From Gordionus sp. m RMFG-2023 (lineage: Eukaryota > Nematomorpha > Gordioida > Chordodea > Parachordodidae): a stretch of 64,000 nucleotides of DNA. Positions 48,901-60,725 of the stretch are shown here, piece after piece. Location of the stretch: the NCBI RefSeq assembly GCF_954871325.1, contig NC_088776.1:46642569-46706568 (forward strand). The letters run 5' to 3'. Each line of letters begins with the position of its first letter. The first letter of the stretch is position 1. A program made the position numbers and the translations under genes. The notes under the pieces are model-generated. The model saw only the letters and a list, made by a program, of their open reading frames with translations. It did not search any database and was not told the DNA's origin.

Positions 48901-51900
48901 AAGAAATTCGAAACATCACATCTACATCTAATTTTAGTAATCATGATATAGTAGGTAGTATATAATATTATCATTTAAAGTTTTCTGTGATATTTTTTTA
49001 ATTTTTCATAACATGAAAATAATTTACTTCCCTTCATTATGGCTCAATTTGAATTGAAAGCAAAGTATAAATTTTTTTTTAAAAAACGTTTTTATTTAAA
49101 AGCTCCCCAAATTTCATATATGCTTCGCACAACGGACGCTTATATAAAGGAATCTCAAAATTATTTGAATCTTCTTCAACGATTTGCTCGTAAATATTGG
49201 GTAGCTTTTGATTATGTTCACATATACTTAGGTCTTGCTTTTTTTGTTATCAATTTATTGGCATTTCTCATTATAATCAAAACCATTATAGACAACTATC
49301 TAAACGACGATAGAGATAAAAATTTTGAAAAGAAGGATGATAATTTTAAATATAATCGCAGTTTGAAACAAGATAATACAAAAATGATTTCACATGAAAA
49401 TAAAGAGGACAAAAATGAAAAATTCATTGATAATCCTATATTGTATAGGGTGAAATGGTTTTTTTCCGCCATAACTGTTATTTTAATGCTTTACTTAACT
49501 TTATATTATCTATCCCATCATACCCTAAAGTTACTCGTTATCAAGTTTTTACATTGCACTGTCAGTTACGCATTGATTACTGTGAACATTTGTTTGTTAG
49601 TTCTCTCTGCTTACTATTATAAAATATCCTATAACTCGTCAAAAAAAACTTACAATATTGATTCTAAAAAATACGAACATTATAATTTAGGCCATTCTGT
49701 AATGTATGACCTAAAAACCGAGAAATATTTCGCCGAGATGAATAAACAGGTGGAAATTACTAATAAAATAAATATTAAGGTATCCCAAAATAATTATATG
49801 GATTGTAAAGGCACATCTTACAATCGCAATTTTTTGATATCCGATTGGTTATGGATTACATTTTACATAATACCATCTATTAGTCTCTTCTCCAATAGTT
49901 ATGTCATTCGAGAATTTCTAGTTAACAGATTTGCCCTTCAAACCTCGCTCATTACTTTAGGCATTATCAAGATAACCTCGGTCTTGTATTATAAAGCACG
50001 GCCTATAATTTTTACTAAATTAATCGTTAAAACATTTTTTCCTGTCTTTATCATATGTTTCCTCGTAAGAGTCAGTTTAACCGATCACATATACGATAGC
50101 GCTGAACAGACTTACCATTTATTTGATAGTAAATGCAGATCTGAAACAGTTGAAGCCGGTATATGCCAAGAAGGTAATTTATTGCGACATGCTATTTTTG
50201 GCGTTTCAGAATTCGGGAATCAATCTTTGACAATACCAATCAACGAAAAGGCGTTCTATAGTTATATTATAACATTACCATTCTTATCGTTTATTTGGGG
50301 TCTTATTTTGAGTACTATGATACCTTACACGTGTTTTAAGGCAATAAAACATTTCCGCGATTACTTAAACAAAAATGGGAAATTGGAACCTAAAAATATA
50401 ACCAGTAATTTGTCCCTATTAGTATTTTTCAGCTTATTTATATATTGGTTCTCGGAATGCCTGAAAGATATAACGACTCATAATTTAAGTATTACTTTAT
50501 CGTTGGCCTTTATACAATACTTGACTTCCAGAATAATCATAGGAGTTTCTTTTTATGCTTGTATACTAACTCCAACCATAATTATACAGGAAGATGATAA
50601 CATACATTTATCTAAAGTTGTATATGACGAACAGATTTTAAGATTTAATAAAAGGATCGAGATGATAAGCTTTATTCTACCTGTTATATTATTAATTAAT
50701 ACGAGAGAAAGCATATATCAATGTTGCTTTCTTCTCATTCTGTCCTGCCTAATTATATGCTTACGAATGTCTTTCACAAAAAGTTCAACTTGTGCGATGA
50801 CACCCAAACTGCGACTACATAGTTTATTATTATATATAAAATATAGTGTATATTGTATGATAAATTATTTACAAACCAAATACCGATAAAATAATATCTA
50901 AAAATCGTTAATATGCAGGTGTTCTTTTGTACGCATTTATATGGTTCTCGTTGTCGAACTTCGCATTTTTCCTGACACATCATCAAAACGAAATTTCGGC
51001 TATCAAATGGCACTCTGCTTTTGAAGGAATGGCATCTGAAAGCATGACAAAATTTGATTCTACCATGTTTAGTTTTTTATATCGCTTTAAAAGCATAATT
51101 TCCAGCGAGCCCAATAGATTTATATCTGCTTACCTGATAATCCTGAATACATTTAGTAGTCAAGTTCATAATTTTTTATTAATATGTACGATTTAAATAG
51201 TTTCTTTTAAAATTATGACCAGCACTGCGCCGATGCCCATTATCGGCCTTATTTTTTGCTAGCCAATTTAAAATTGAATGTATTATGTCTCATAACACTA
51301 AAATAATTTTAAATGGCATTCTTTCACTGAATAAAATTTATCCGAAACATACCTGCACTAGATTTCGAACCGAAAACAAAAATTTTTTCAATATTCAAAA
51401 ATTAAATTATAACTAAAACATATAAACTATTACTCAATATTAGATCAAATAGGGGCCGATATTTACCGTTTTTATAAAATCAAATCGGGTCGATATCCAA
51501 TATTATTGTTGTTTTTTGGTAATTTTAATTTTATAACCCTCGATTTGAAATGGAATAAATTGTTTCCTCATCCGTTTTAGATAACGACCTTCTACGCACT
51601 GGGAGAACTTTCGGTTACTCAAGTAGATTTTGAGGAGCGATTTAAGCCTATTTGGTTATTACGGTTTCTGACATGACTTCAGATATTAAAATTTGGGTAG
51701 GAATAATTACATCGCTATAAGTCTATAGATGGTATGGTTTTCAGTTTCTTTTGATACTCTTTGTCCTGGGTATTTTAACTTAGAAAAGTTGAATCTGTAT
51801 TTAAAATGATTATATGTTTTCTCCATAAACCTTAATTAGTTCCAGCTAAAAATATCATCGGTCCTGTTCTTTTAATGAAAATACCCTAGGTACCCAGTTA

Positions 51901-53342
51901 TCGTTTTTAAAATCTTTTGCGTATATTCTCATATACATTTTTTGAAATAAGGTATTGAGGTGTGTATAGGGATTAATTTGTTTTAGTAATTGTAGTGGAC
52001 CTATTAATTCAAATTTAAGAAAAATGTAACGTCGATTTTTGTTATTTATGGAGTATTTAGATATCTAAAAAGGAAATCTCTTCTTACTCATGTTTTTTAT
52101 ATACTTTTAAGTTTGTACTAAGACCGCCTCTCGATTTGATCGTTGATGGTAATTGATAATTGTTTGCATAATATACTGAATTATTGACTTTGTAATGGGG
52201 ATCCATTTGCTGTAAATAATATTGGAGTATTCAAAGTAAAAAAGTCTTCAAATTATAGTTTTCTTACTCGCTTAAAATTATTTTCAGGGTTTTTGCATTT
52301 CTGACCACTTACTGAAACTCTCTATTATATTATAACTAATCTCCGTCAATGGGTCCGGCAAAATCTAAATGAATATCACACATATATGGTTTATTTGTCT
52401 TGAGGTTGGATTTATGCTCAAAAAATTGTATAGTATCTTTGGTCTAAATATAAATATAATACATATCTATGTTATCGATATCTATCGGCAAAAAAATTAG
52501 GTGCTGGTGCAGCTTTTTTTTTCTACCTCTAAAATTTATAACATATTTATCAGAATATTAACTGTTTATAATTTATAGTAACGATTAAAGGAAGGTTAAC
52601 TGGCTCCATTATTTAAGTTTTACATTGCATTTATAATAAGCACGACTCGCTCGAGCATTATGAAATTAATTGCTAGCGAAATTACACCTGAATCGTCTAT
52701 CCTCGTGTCGCAACATATGTTTTTTACATGATTTCATCATTTCGCCTAGTATTTATAAATTGTACATATTATTGGCTTGATTGTCTAAAGCTATATAGTG
52801 AAAAATTTTGTTGAGCAAATCGTGTTTACTATAAATAAATGCAGCATTAAGTCCAAACCTCTTAGTGACCACGGTCCAGTCCGGATTTCATTTTCTTCAG
52901 GATTAAACACTGGCTAGTGACTTTCTTCGTACAATAAAAAAAATTCATTATTTTATCAAGATTTTATTGACATTGATGTTTCCTATATTTACAAATTCTC
53001 CTATAATATTGTCGAGGATTTACCAAACAAATATTGACGCTCTAGAAAGCACGTATAGTACAATCTTTATCACCCTTTCGTTTATCAAGGTTATAATAAT
53101 TTGTTGAAATATTATGATTTAATTTAACAACTATTTTGTTCTTGTAGTTAACAAATTTATTTTTAAAAAGAATTCGTTTTTTTAAACTTTATATATTTTT
53201 TTAGATTTTTTGTTGCACCGTTTGCATTTTTATTCATAGAAGACATTTAATGCTATGGGCCATTTTCTTCCCAAGATTCATTTACGCGCTTGTTGAATAT
53301 CTGCTAGTCGTATTAATCTCCATTTTTTCAATTACAAGCTAA
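45978..53342 (+). CDS. PIGO: GPI ethanolamine phosphate transferase 3 (PIG-O)
   Basis: ER membrane enzyme that adds ethanolamine phosphate to the third mannose of the GPI precursor, the bridge to the protein. Eight exons give 1171 aa (human 1089): 45978-46744, 46972-47131, 48399-48578, 48801-48954, 49103-50845, 50919-51163, 52961-53089, 53205-53342. An N-terminal hydrophobic anchor (about 27-42) precedes the luminal alkaline-phosphatase-like domain: IIIIIDALRYDF (metal Asp76), DPPTTTGQR (nucleophile Thr near 124-126), FLGDDTW (171-177), FLGVDHCGH (228-235) and GDHGSTNNGDHGG. The large exon 5 codes for many membrane spans. The last exon has RRHLMLWAIFFPRFIYALVE, matching the conserved C-terminus RRHLMVWKVFAPKFIFE. 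Borders of exons 4/5 and 5/6 were chosen by phase and homology. The exact N-terminus is less sure. No break is seen. Confidence 0.95.
47472..48289. mobile_element. 818-bp hAT element in PIGO intron 2
   Basis: Starts TAGAGGTCTTCATTGGATGG and ends, inverted, TAGATGTCGGCATTGGGCGG. Flanks gcacagat (47464-47471) and ccacagat (48290-48297) match at 7 of 8. Subterminal regions are rich in GGGCGGG words. The centre (about 47790-47900, plus strand) still codes for a hAT dimerisation segment, IFVIPATSASSERRFSISGF, so it is a deletion derivative of a full hAT. Confidence 0.8.
51560..52920 (-). mobile_element. Ty3/gypsy LTR retrotransposon fossil in PIGO intron 6
   Basis: Minus-strand text in the order expected for this family: a worn gag-type CCHC knuckle region near 52640-52720, an integrase segment with the HLDFAGPIDG signature near 52340-52380, and integrase C-terminal text near 51840-51930. 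Reverse transcriptase is not recognisable and no LTRs were found. It is heavily broken, with many breaks, and looks old. GC content is higher than in flanking intron DNA. Confidence 0.6.
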
Positions 53343-53459
53343 TTGTTAATTTATATAAAAAAAAATGACTGAGCTCAGAATTTTTCATGTTTTTTAATAT
53401 AAATAATGAAAGATAGATTTGAAAAATATAAATTTAGTACAATACAACATGTTTGTCAA

Positions 53460-53465
53460 TTTATT
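53460..53465 (-). terminator. Likely ZC3H14 poly(A) signal
   Basis: AATAAA on the minus strand, about 140 bases past the ZC3H14 stop and only 8 bases from the PIGO signal on the other strand. Confidence 0.45.
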
Positions 53466-53472
53466 TTAATTA

Positions 53473-53478
53473 AATAAA
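53473..53478 (+). terminator. Likely PIGO poly(A) signal
   Basis: AATAAA 131 bases past the PIGO stop and inside the 264-base gap to the convergent gene. Confidence 0.45.
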
Positions 53479-53606
53479 ATACTATAATTTATATAGCGAA
53501 AATGAAACAATGGTTATAATTGAGTAGAATATTTTATATAGTATTTCAATAACACTTATGCGTCTAATTAAATATTTAATTGGGAATAAAATAAATATTA
53601 TTCCAT

Positions 53607-56600
53607 TTATGACGAAGTCATCAACAAAGTAGTATTATCCATATTGCTCCTTTTAGCGACAAACATATTTCTATTAACTGAGGTAGTAATGATTTGTGTG
53701 CTAGTTTGAGGAATATTATTGTAATTAGGTGATACCCATTTCATTTTAGACTTTATTAAAGCTTGAGGATGGGCGAAAATACAATCAGCTCTGGTGCAAT
53801 AGTTCCCAAATTTGCAGTCCTTAAAAATAGTAATTATTAAACATATAAATGGAATCTATTTAAAAAAATTTCCATATTACAAGAAATTGGATAGGCTTGC
53901 CGGCTAGAATTAGGCAGTAATTGATTCGTAATTAGCAAAATGAGTACAAAAATAAGATTGAATAATTTATTTTAAATAAAAGAGTAATTATGAACAAAAG
54001 GGCTAATTTTAACTTATTCGCATCTATTTGAAGGGCATAATGGTTTTAACAAAAGGTTTGCTGAAAAATTCAATGACAATGTAAACTACTCATTTCAGGC
54101 ACTATTTTGCTTCCTTACTTTCAATTTAAATGGTTTGAATTTTAGGATGGAATAAATTGTTAATTATGAAATTATAGACCAACTCTTTGCTAGATTTAAA
54201 TACTATTCATTTATTTGCCATTAGGGACGTACCGATATTTTTTATCAGATCGGGCCGATATTTCACCCATTTTAAAATATCGATTGTCGACCAATATTAT
54301 AAACTTTTTCGATCCGATAAAAAATGGCGTTTTTAACAATTAAAAAATGTTATAAATTTTTAAAAAAAAGTTATATCTAAACCATTTATTTTTATAAATA
54401 AAATTGAAATCCATTTTTATGCTTATTTTTTAAGAATAATTAATTAATAAACATTCTGCCATATTGTTATTTTTGCGCATTCTGTTTATAAAAGTGTGCG
54501 ATAATCTCTTCAGAATCTGTTTTTAGTAAAGCTGGTGATATTGACAGTCCCCATCGCCGCAGGCTAACTTGATAAATTGAATTTTATAGTATTTCTAAAA
54601 AGAAATCTTCTATATATTAATATCAAATTTCATAATATATTTGTTTATTATTTATTATGTAAATAGATTAAATTTATTATTAATTATATAAATAAGTGAT
54701 TTATCAATAAAAATATTTTATATATTTTTAGAATTGCAATTGATATGATCATTATAATATATTTAAATGACATGTTTTGGTATAGTTAAATTATAGATGT
54801 TATACTAATAAAAAGCATATTAAAAATTAAAACCATTGGTATCTTTACAAATACAAAATTAGATTGTCTGAATCGAATCGGCTTCCAAAAATTGGTATCA
54901 GTACACCCCTATTTGCAAAAGAAACCGAACTTGAAATTCTAGCCTATTTAAAAAGTGAGTGAAAGCGGTACTTTATTAACATCGATATCAATAATATATA
55001 TATCAGAGACCTGCAGGCTCGGCCCTAAGCCCCCGGCCTGGACCGTATTTAAATTTTTTTAAATATACCCGGGTCGGGCCTAAAAAAATTTTTTTTAAAC
55101 ATATCCGGGCTAGGCCATGCCTAAAAAATTTTTTTTTAAATATATCCGGGCCGGGCCTAAGATTGTTAAACCCGGGCTGGGCCGGGCCTTAATATTTTTC
55201 ATAAAAATTTTTACATTATGAGTTAATGGTTATAAGATTATATTATATTATAGTTATGATTAATATAATATTGGGTGATGGTTAACACTACCTAACACCC
55301 ACAGATCGATCTTATTAATTTCTTGCAAATTTATTCAAAGTATTAATATATTTTTCTATAATTCATATATAAATTTTTACAAATATTTTACCAAAACAAT
55401 CAAATAAAGGAATATCTTAAATAAGCCCCAATATTCAAGTATTATTAATATACTTTTTTATAATTCATATCTAAATTTTTAGAATATATCTTACCAAAAC
55501 AATCAAATAAAGGAATATCACTTCTTGAAGTTTGTAATACCTTTCAAAGCGAAAAAGGAGAAATAAAATTGATTTTACTTAATATAAAGCATTTTTTAAT
55601 TGAAAAATTTGTTTTACACATGTATCATTTTATTTCTCTTTTCTCTGCCCAAATTCAAGCAATTACGTATGTTGTCAGGGACAGATCGCAAGATGACGGA
55701 AAACTATATAAAAGATTATATTAAATTACAAGAGGCTCAGGAAGTAAATGAAATACCATCGACCAGTCAAATTACGACTGTTGTTAAACAAACTGAATCG
55801 TTATATGACAAATGGGGCGATGGTAATTCTGGTAATATGTCAATACCCGATGATGAATATTATAATTACATAAATAAAAAAATAGATGAAACATTTAAGG
55901 TGGATAATTTGTTAGAGTGGTGGGCGGCTCATCAAAGCGAATTTCCAATTTTGGCAAAACGGGTATTGGCAATTCCTGCTTCAAGTGCAAGCTGTGAGCG
56001 GAATTTTTCCACTACTGGGAGAATTCTTAAAGAAAGAAGAAGTAATCTTCAACCTGAAAAGGTAGATATGCTTCTCTATCTTCATGATAATTTGTAAATT
56101 TTTAATATCCTTCTTGAGTATAGGGTTTCGTCAATCTTGCTGGTTTTTTACTTTGCAAACTGTCAAATATTTATTATATTTTACCTTGAGTTATGAAAGT
56201 TTTTAATCCAACCTTTTTCATTATTTTTTTTTACAATATTATATAATACAATTATCTTCTTTTGTTAAAAATTTATATTATAAAATAAATTATATAAATA
56301 TTGTGCAATTAGATTATATTTTCAAAATACTATTTATTATACATGCATTTTTTTAAATAGCGATTTATTTTTATTTTATAAATTAAATAGTAAATTAAAT
56401 ACAATATATCATATTCTCAAAATATTTTCCATTTTTATAAATTATATATTAGTTTTATTATTTTTAAATGCAATATAAAATATAGTATATGCTCAAAATA
56501 TTATTACCATTTTTGTGAATATTAGTTTTATTTTTATAAATGCAATATAAAATATAGTATATGCTCAAAATATCCATTTTTATAAATAACAGTTTTATAA

Positions 56601-59006
56601 TTTTATAAATTCAATATAATATTCTCAAAATATTAGCTTTTTACATGTATTTTTTAAATAATAACCAATAATACTCACTGAAAAATCTGGTAAAATACCT
56701 CATAGGTGAATTTTTGTATATACCAGGTCGAATATAATTTTAAAAAATTCCGAGCTGAGCCTGAAATTTTTTTTTAAAAAAATATCCGGGCCGGGCCTTA
56801 AATTTTTAAATCCGGGCTGGGCCGTAAAAAATTTTTTTAAAAAGTATCCGGGCCGGGCCTAAAAAATTTAAAGCCGGGCCGTGTAAATGGTACCTCTGCA
56901 GGTCTCTGATATATATTCTATTTTATATAAAACTTTGCATATTTATTATGATTGTCATCAAACGATGCCTATATGCTAAGATTAATTTAAGTTATATTAA
57001 GAGATATATAAAAGTAACAAAAAAATCCTATTTTGGTAATCCAATTTTAGAAAAGTAATTGTAATTAGTAAATAATTTCTTTTAATAGTAGGTATCTATG
57101 GAATTAAGTAACTCATTATGCTCACCAATTTCGATAATGAATGAGTATATAACCAGTGAAAAATTATGATTTATATACATTAGGCATTAATATTTTTTAA
57201 AAAAATTTATTTTAGATATTTAATAAAGATTAGTTAAGATTACCGGTGGGTGCATGAAGAGACATTGAGAATTAAAACATCCTACTCCAAATTTACATGG
57301 TATGGTAGAAATGGCTAAAAAAATAAATACTTATTTTAAGAAGGATAAAATTAAATTGGGAAATCATTTTTAATATTAAAATATAATATAGTCAATTTTT
57401 ATTATAATAATTGTTTATTACGTCTTAAGACAGGAGGAGAAGCGGAGTTAGGAACCGGAACTTTATTAGTGGAAAGAGGCAGCCCAGTAAGCGACTTACT
57501 ATACACTGTTGGGTACTGAGATTTGTTGTTCGGATGAAACAATTCTTTCCTAATACTAGCGTGGGTGTAAGGACAGTCCTTTTTAGTGCAATGGGCATCG
57601 AACTTACAGTTAGGATGTATGTATAAACATTTGTCACCAAATGTACAATCAGGGAAATTTCTTTTTTAATAAAAAAAAAGTTGAGTGAATAATTCATTAG
57701 TAAGCATTTATATAATTACTATAATGATTATTCGGTAAGTGGAGACTTTGTGAGCCATGATGTTATTTTTCAATTTTAAATCATTTTTTGAGCACTTTTT
57801 AAAAAAAATCTGATTTTACCAAATGATGATTCTAACGTGAATACCTACCTAGAGGTCTGCAATAGGCGGGTTTTTAGCCTAAAACCCGCCCACTCGTTTT
57901 AAATTTTATTTAACCTGCCCAACCACACACTTATAATTTTTTTAAAAAATTTACCCACCCGCCTTATTATTTATCTATTTAAAATGACTATGGAAAAATG
58001 TGTGAAATTCATAGAGTAGATATTCTAAGCATTAAAATACATTTCCGGTAATATCAGATCTTTAAATTTTTAAAAGGGTGCTCTAAAAAATGATACAAAG
58101 TTGAGAAAATAACACAATGTTCCCACTTACCGATTATTCTTAATATAATAATAAAATATCTCTTCCAGTCAACTAAAATATTTTTTAGAAAAAATACACT
58201 CGAGTGTTAAAATACAATTTAAAAATTATTTTAAATCAGTAGTCAAGTAGCATGTAATAAGATAGATTCGCCATTAATAAAATTATTAACATTTTAATGA
58301 ATGAATTATTTTAAGCAATTTCATATATTAATATCAAAATTTTTTAACTTGCAAGGTAGGGTAGGGTGTTTATAACTGCATTGCTCTCCATTTTTGCAAA
58401 GAGGCCAAAATTTGCAACGTTCATTTAATAATCCTTCCTCAGTGTCATCTTCCATTTTAGTATTATCTTGGCTTGGTTCTATCGAATGTAGATATTCAAT
58501 TTCTACATCATAATGTAAGATAAATTAAATTTAGTCAGAATTTTAAAAAATAAAAGTGGGCATATTATACTAATTTTAATAAATAAAATACTTGAAATGC
58601 CAAGATTAGATAAAATAATAAATTATTCATATTCGATTCTTTTGAATAAATCGAATAATTTGCTATTCGTAAATAAGAATAGTATAGCAATAAAAGAAAG
58701 TTAATTTTAAAAAACCAATCATGTATGCTAAATAAATATAAAATAACGCTACTTCATATGTGGAATAATTTTATAATCAAAACAAAACATTTTAATAAAG
58801 TATATTTTGAAAATTAATCTCCACTAAAAGAAACTATAATCATTATAGAATAGTTTAAACCATTTACCTTCAATTGTTCCCAATCGACCAAAAACGTTCC
58901 CCTTTTCTTTGGCGTCTAATAGTATGCTATCATTTCCTAATCTGTTTCCAGACAAAACTGTTCGATCAATTATGTTTAATGCATTGTCAATTATCTCTCC
59001 AGGATC
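53607..59006 (-). CDS. ZC3H14: ZC3H14/Nab2 poly(A)-binding protein, 3' part
   Basis: Nuclear poly(A) RNA-binding protein that limits tail length and takes part in mRNA export quality control. Five exons on the minus strand code for the last 271 residues: 58868-59006, 58349-58502, 57422-57660, 57244-57314, 53607-53819. All five CCCH fingers are present in family order: CKFWPLCKNGEQCSYKH, CKNFPDCTFGDKCLYIH, CKFDAHCTKKDCPYTH, CKFGVGCFNSQCLFMH and CKFGNYCTRADCIFAH. After finger 5 comes KMKWVSPNY, like the human KWIRP tail. A linker with PVPNSASPP lies between fingers 3 and 4, as in vertebrates. Phases agree at every junction. The N-terminal PWI-like part was not found and must lie upstream (above 59006 or beyond the window). 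The 3.4-kb intron before the last exon holds two hAT elements. Confidence 0.92.
54222..54911. mobile_element. hAT-like element of the TAGGG-CCGATA family
   Basis: A 690-bp uninterrupted copy. Starts TAGGGACGTACCGATATTTT and ends, inverted, TAGGGGTGTACTGATACC. Flanks tttgccat and tttgcaaa match at 6 of 8. It is the reference for resolving the nest at 37483. No coding capacity. Lies in the last ZC3H14 intron. Confidence 0.8.
55004..56908 (+). mobile_element. hAT deletion derivative in ZC3H14 intron
   Basis: A 1905-bp element with ends CAGAGACCTGCAGGCTCGGC and, inverted, CAGAGACCTGCAGAGGTACC. Flanking 8-mers atatatat are identical (54996-55003, 56909-56916). It is nearly identical to the 3080-bp copy at 60726 but lacks about 1.2 kb (61224-62424 of that copy), including the transposase start, BED finger and catalytic core. 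Subterminal regions carry repeated CCGGGCCGGGCC words. Confidence 0.9.
55600..56097 (+). pseudogene. C-terminal part of hAT transposase
   Basis: An open reading of 165 codons. It contains LLEWWAAHQSEFPILAKRVL followed by AIPASSASCERNFSTTGRIL, the hAT dimerisation region. The N-terminal two thirds are deleted, so it cannot act as a transposase; it could in principle make a truncated binding protein. Confidence 0.85.
57850..57975. mobile_element. Solo end of a TAGAGGTCTGCAA hAT element
   Basis: Starts TAGAGGTCTGCAATAGGCGG, close to the end of the element at 47472, then CCCGCCCA-rich text. No second end is seen in this 688-base ZC3H14 intron. Confidence 0.5.
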
Positions 59007-59884
59007 CTTTTACATTAATATTTATATAATATTATCGACAACATCCACATACAAAAGTGTCTAAAATTTATATCGAGCTATGAACTTTTGAATTATTTTT
59101 AATTAATATACTTATATTGGAAATTCACGGATTTACATTAGGATATTAATCAAGCAATACGCAACTTGCCTAATTATGGAGGCTGCTGATAACATATCGC
59201 TGTCTTAATATTATATGGTTCTATGTTTACTAAGATCAATTTTTCAAGAGAGCGATACTATATACCATACTCTCTGGCGAAAACTATAAGATATTTAAAC
59301 AATTTTTTTTTAATTTTAGATATATTTAAATTATGATAAATCCATTTTTTAGAATTTTATTATATACTATAACTTTTTAGTCAAATGCAAAAAAGTGAGT
59401 AATTAAGGATATAGAAACCTTCAGTAAATTTAAGTGAAACTAGAGTGCGAACAAGATGTTTTAAGTTTCATTTCCATGAGTAAAACTATAAATCAGAGTT
59501 GAAAATCTTCATTGATTTTTAAGCCCAAATTTTTTTTGAAGATAATAAAATTGAAGATTAATTTTAAGATTAAAAAAAATTTGTGATTTTAAATATTTTT
59601 TTTGGAATTTAGAAAATTTAATGAAAAATCCTTTTTGAACATTCTCAAGCATTATAAATTCTGCTATAAATAGTTAAAAATAATATTAAAGCTGACTCCC
59701 TTCGATTTTTAATTTGGTAAGCAAAAAAAGGTTAATATAACTAAGAGATAACCAAAATTTTAGTCTCCTAACATTTATATTTCTGGAAATGTCAGGATTC
59801 AGAGGGATAAAAATCATATTTTTACCATTATCTGCCTTCATTCAGGTAAGCATATCTCCATTTTATTAAATTATATTATTTGCT
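59007..59884. other. DNA upstream of the first identified ZC3H14 exon
   Basis: Presumably intron. AT-rich, with no coding segment I can assign. Confidence 0.4.
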
Positions 59885-60326
59885 CTGAGTAAGGATTTTG
59901 TAAACTTCCTCTAGCGGCTAATCTTTTAACAGTACCACCAATCCCATCATAAGCACTTTCCCGTGTATTATTGAAGAAAAATGCCGTTCCGCCTGTATCC
60001 CGAAATCCATTTCATGATGGTAAATATTAATAAAAATTTTACGATTTATATACTGTACTGCGGTTCCATCAGGATAATAAAAAAACTTATTTGGCATACA
60101 AAATCTTTTAATTAAAAAAATTAACAATGTTTTTGGAAATAATGCACTGCTATTGTGTTATGTTGCAAAGATTCGGATATCATTACATAATTTAGGAAAC
60201 AAATATTGGCTAAATTATCTTTATAATAAATAACGAAAGGGTGAAGAGTAGATTGAGTCCTATTCCAGTGATAACTTTGTATCAGGATTAAATTTATAAC
60301 TTCTATAAAGCTAAAGTTTTCTGAAA
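59885..60326 (-). pseudogene. Broken transposon-type gene of unclassified family
   Basis: Minus-strand text in two reading frames: HWNRTQSTLHPFVIYYKDN, ISESLQHNTIAVHYFQKH, KFFYYPDGTAVQYINRKIF, YHHEMDFGIQAERHF and YDGIGGTVKRLAARGSL. I recall this motif series (HW-N--Q-T-HPFV, SDGA--QYKN, DFG--AEWHF, DGIGGTVKR) from multi-copy proteins of many invertebrate genomes that behave like mobile-element genes; I cannot name the superfamily. Only the C-terminal half is present and it is broken. No element ends were found. Confidence 0.5.
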
Positions 60327-60725
60327 AATAAGATAAAATTAAATATGGGCTTTCATCAGTTCAATTTTAGATGGTTTTGATATAACGATTGTTGCGTTGA
60401 AATAAAAGAATGGAGTAATTTAGCGCCATATATGAAATACACAAGAATTCATATATTCAAGAACTCAAAAATTGGTTGAACATATTTTATTAATATTCAT
60501 TAAATATATGTTATATGGGCAAATAATTTTATAATAAATTATAAATAATGTAATAAATTGAATTTCTTATATCGTATCGATAGACAATTTCATAATTGAT
60601 TGAAACCCTCATTTATTGTTATTTTCCCTTACAAGATGAATAAATAGTTATATCAAATAGTTCAAGAAAAACCCTTAATAAGACGTCCCCTTTCTGGAAA
60701 ATATTTATGCACTTATACTATATAT

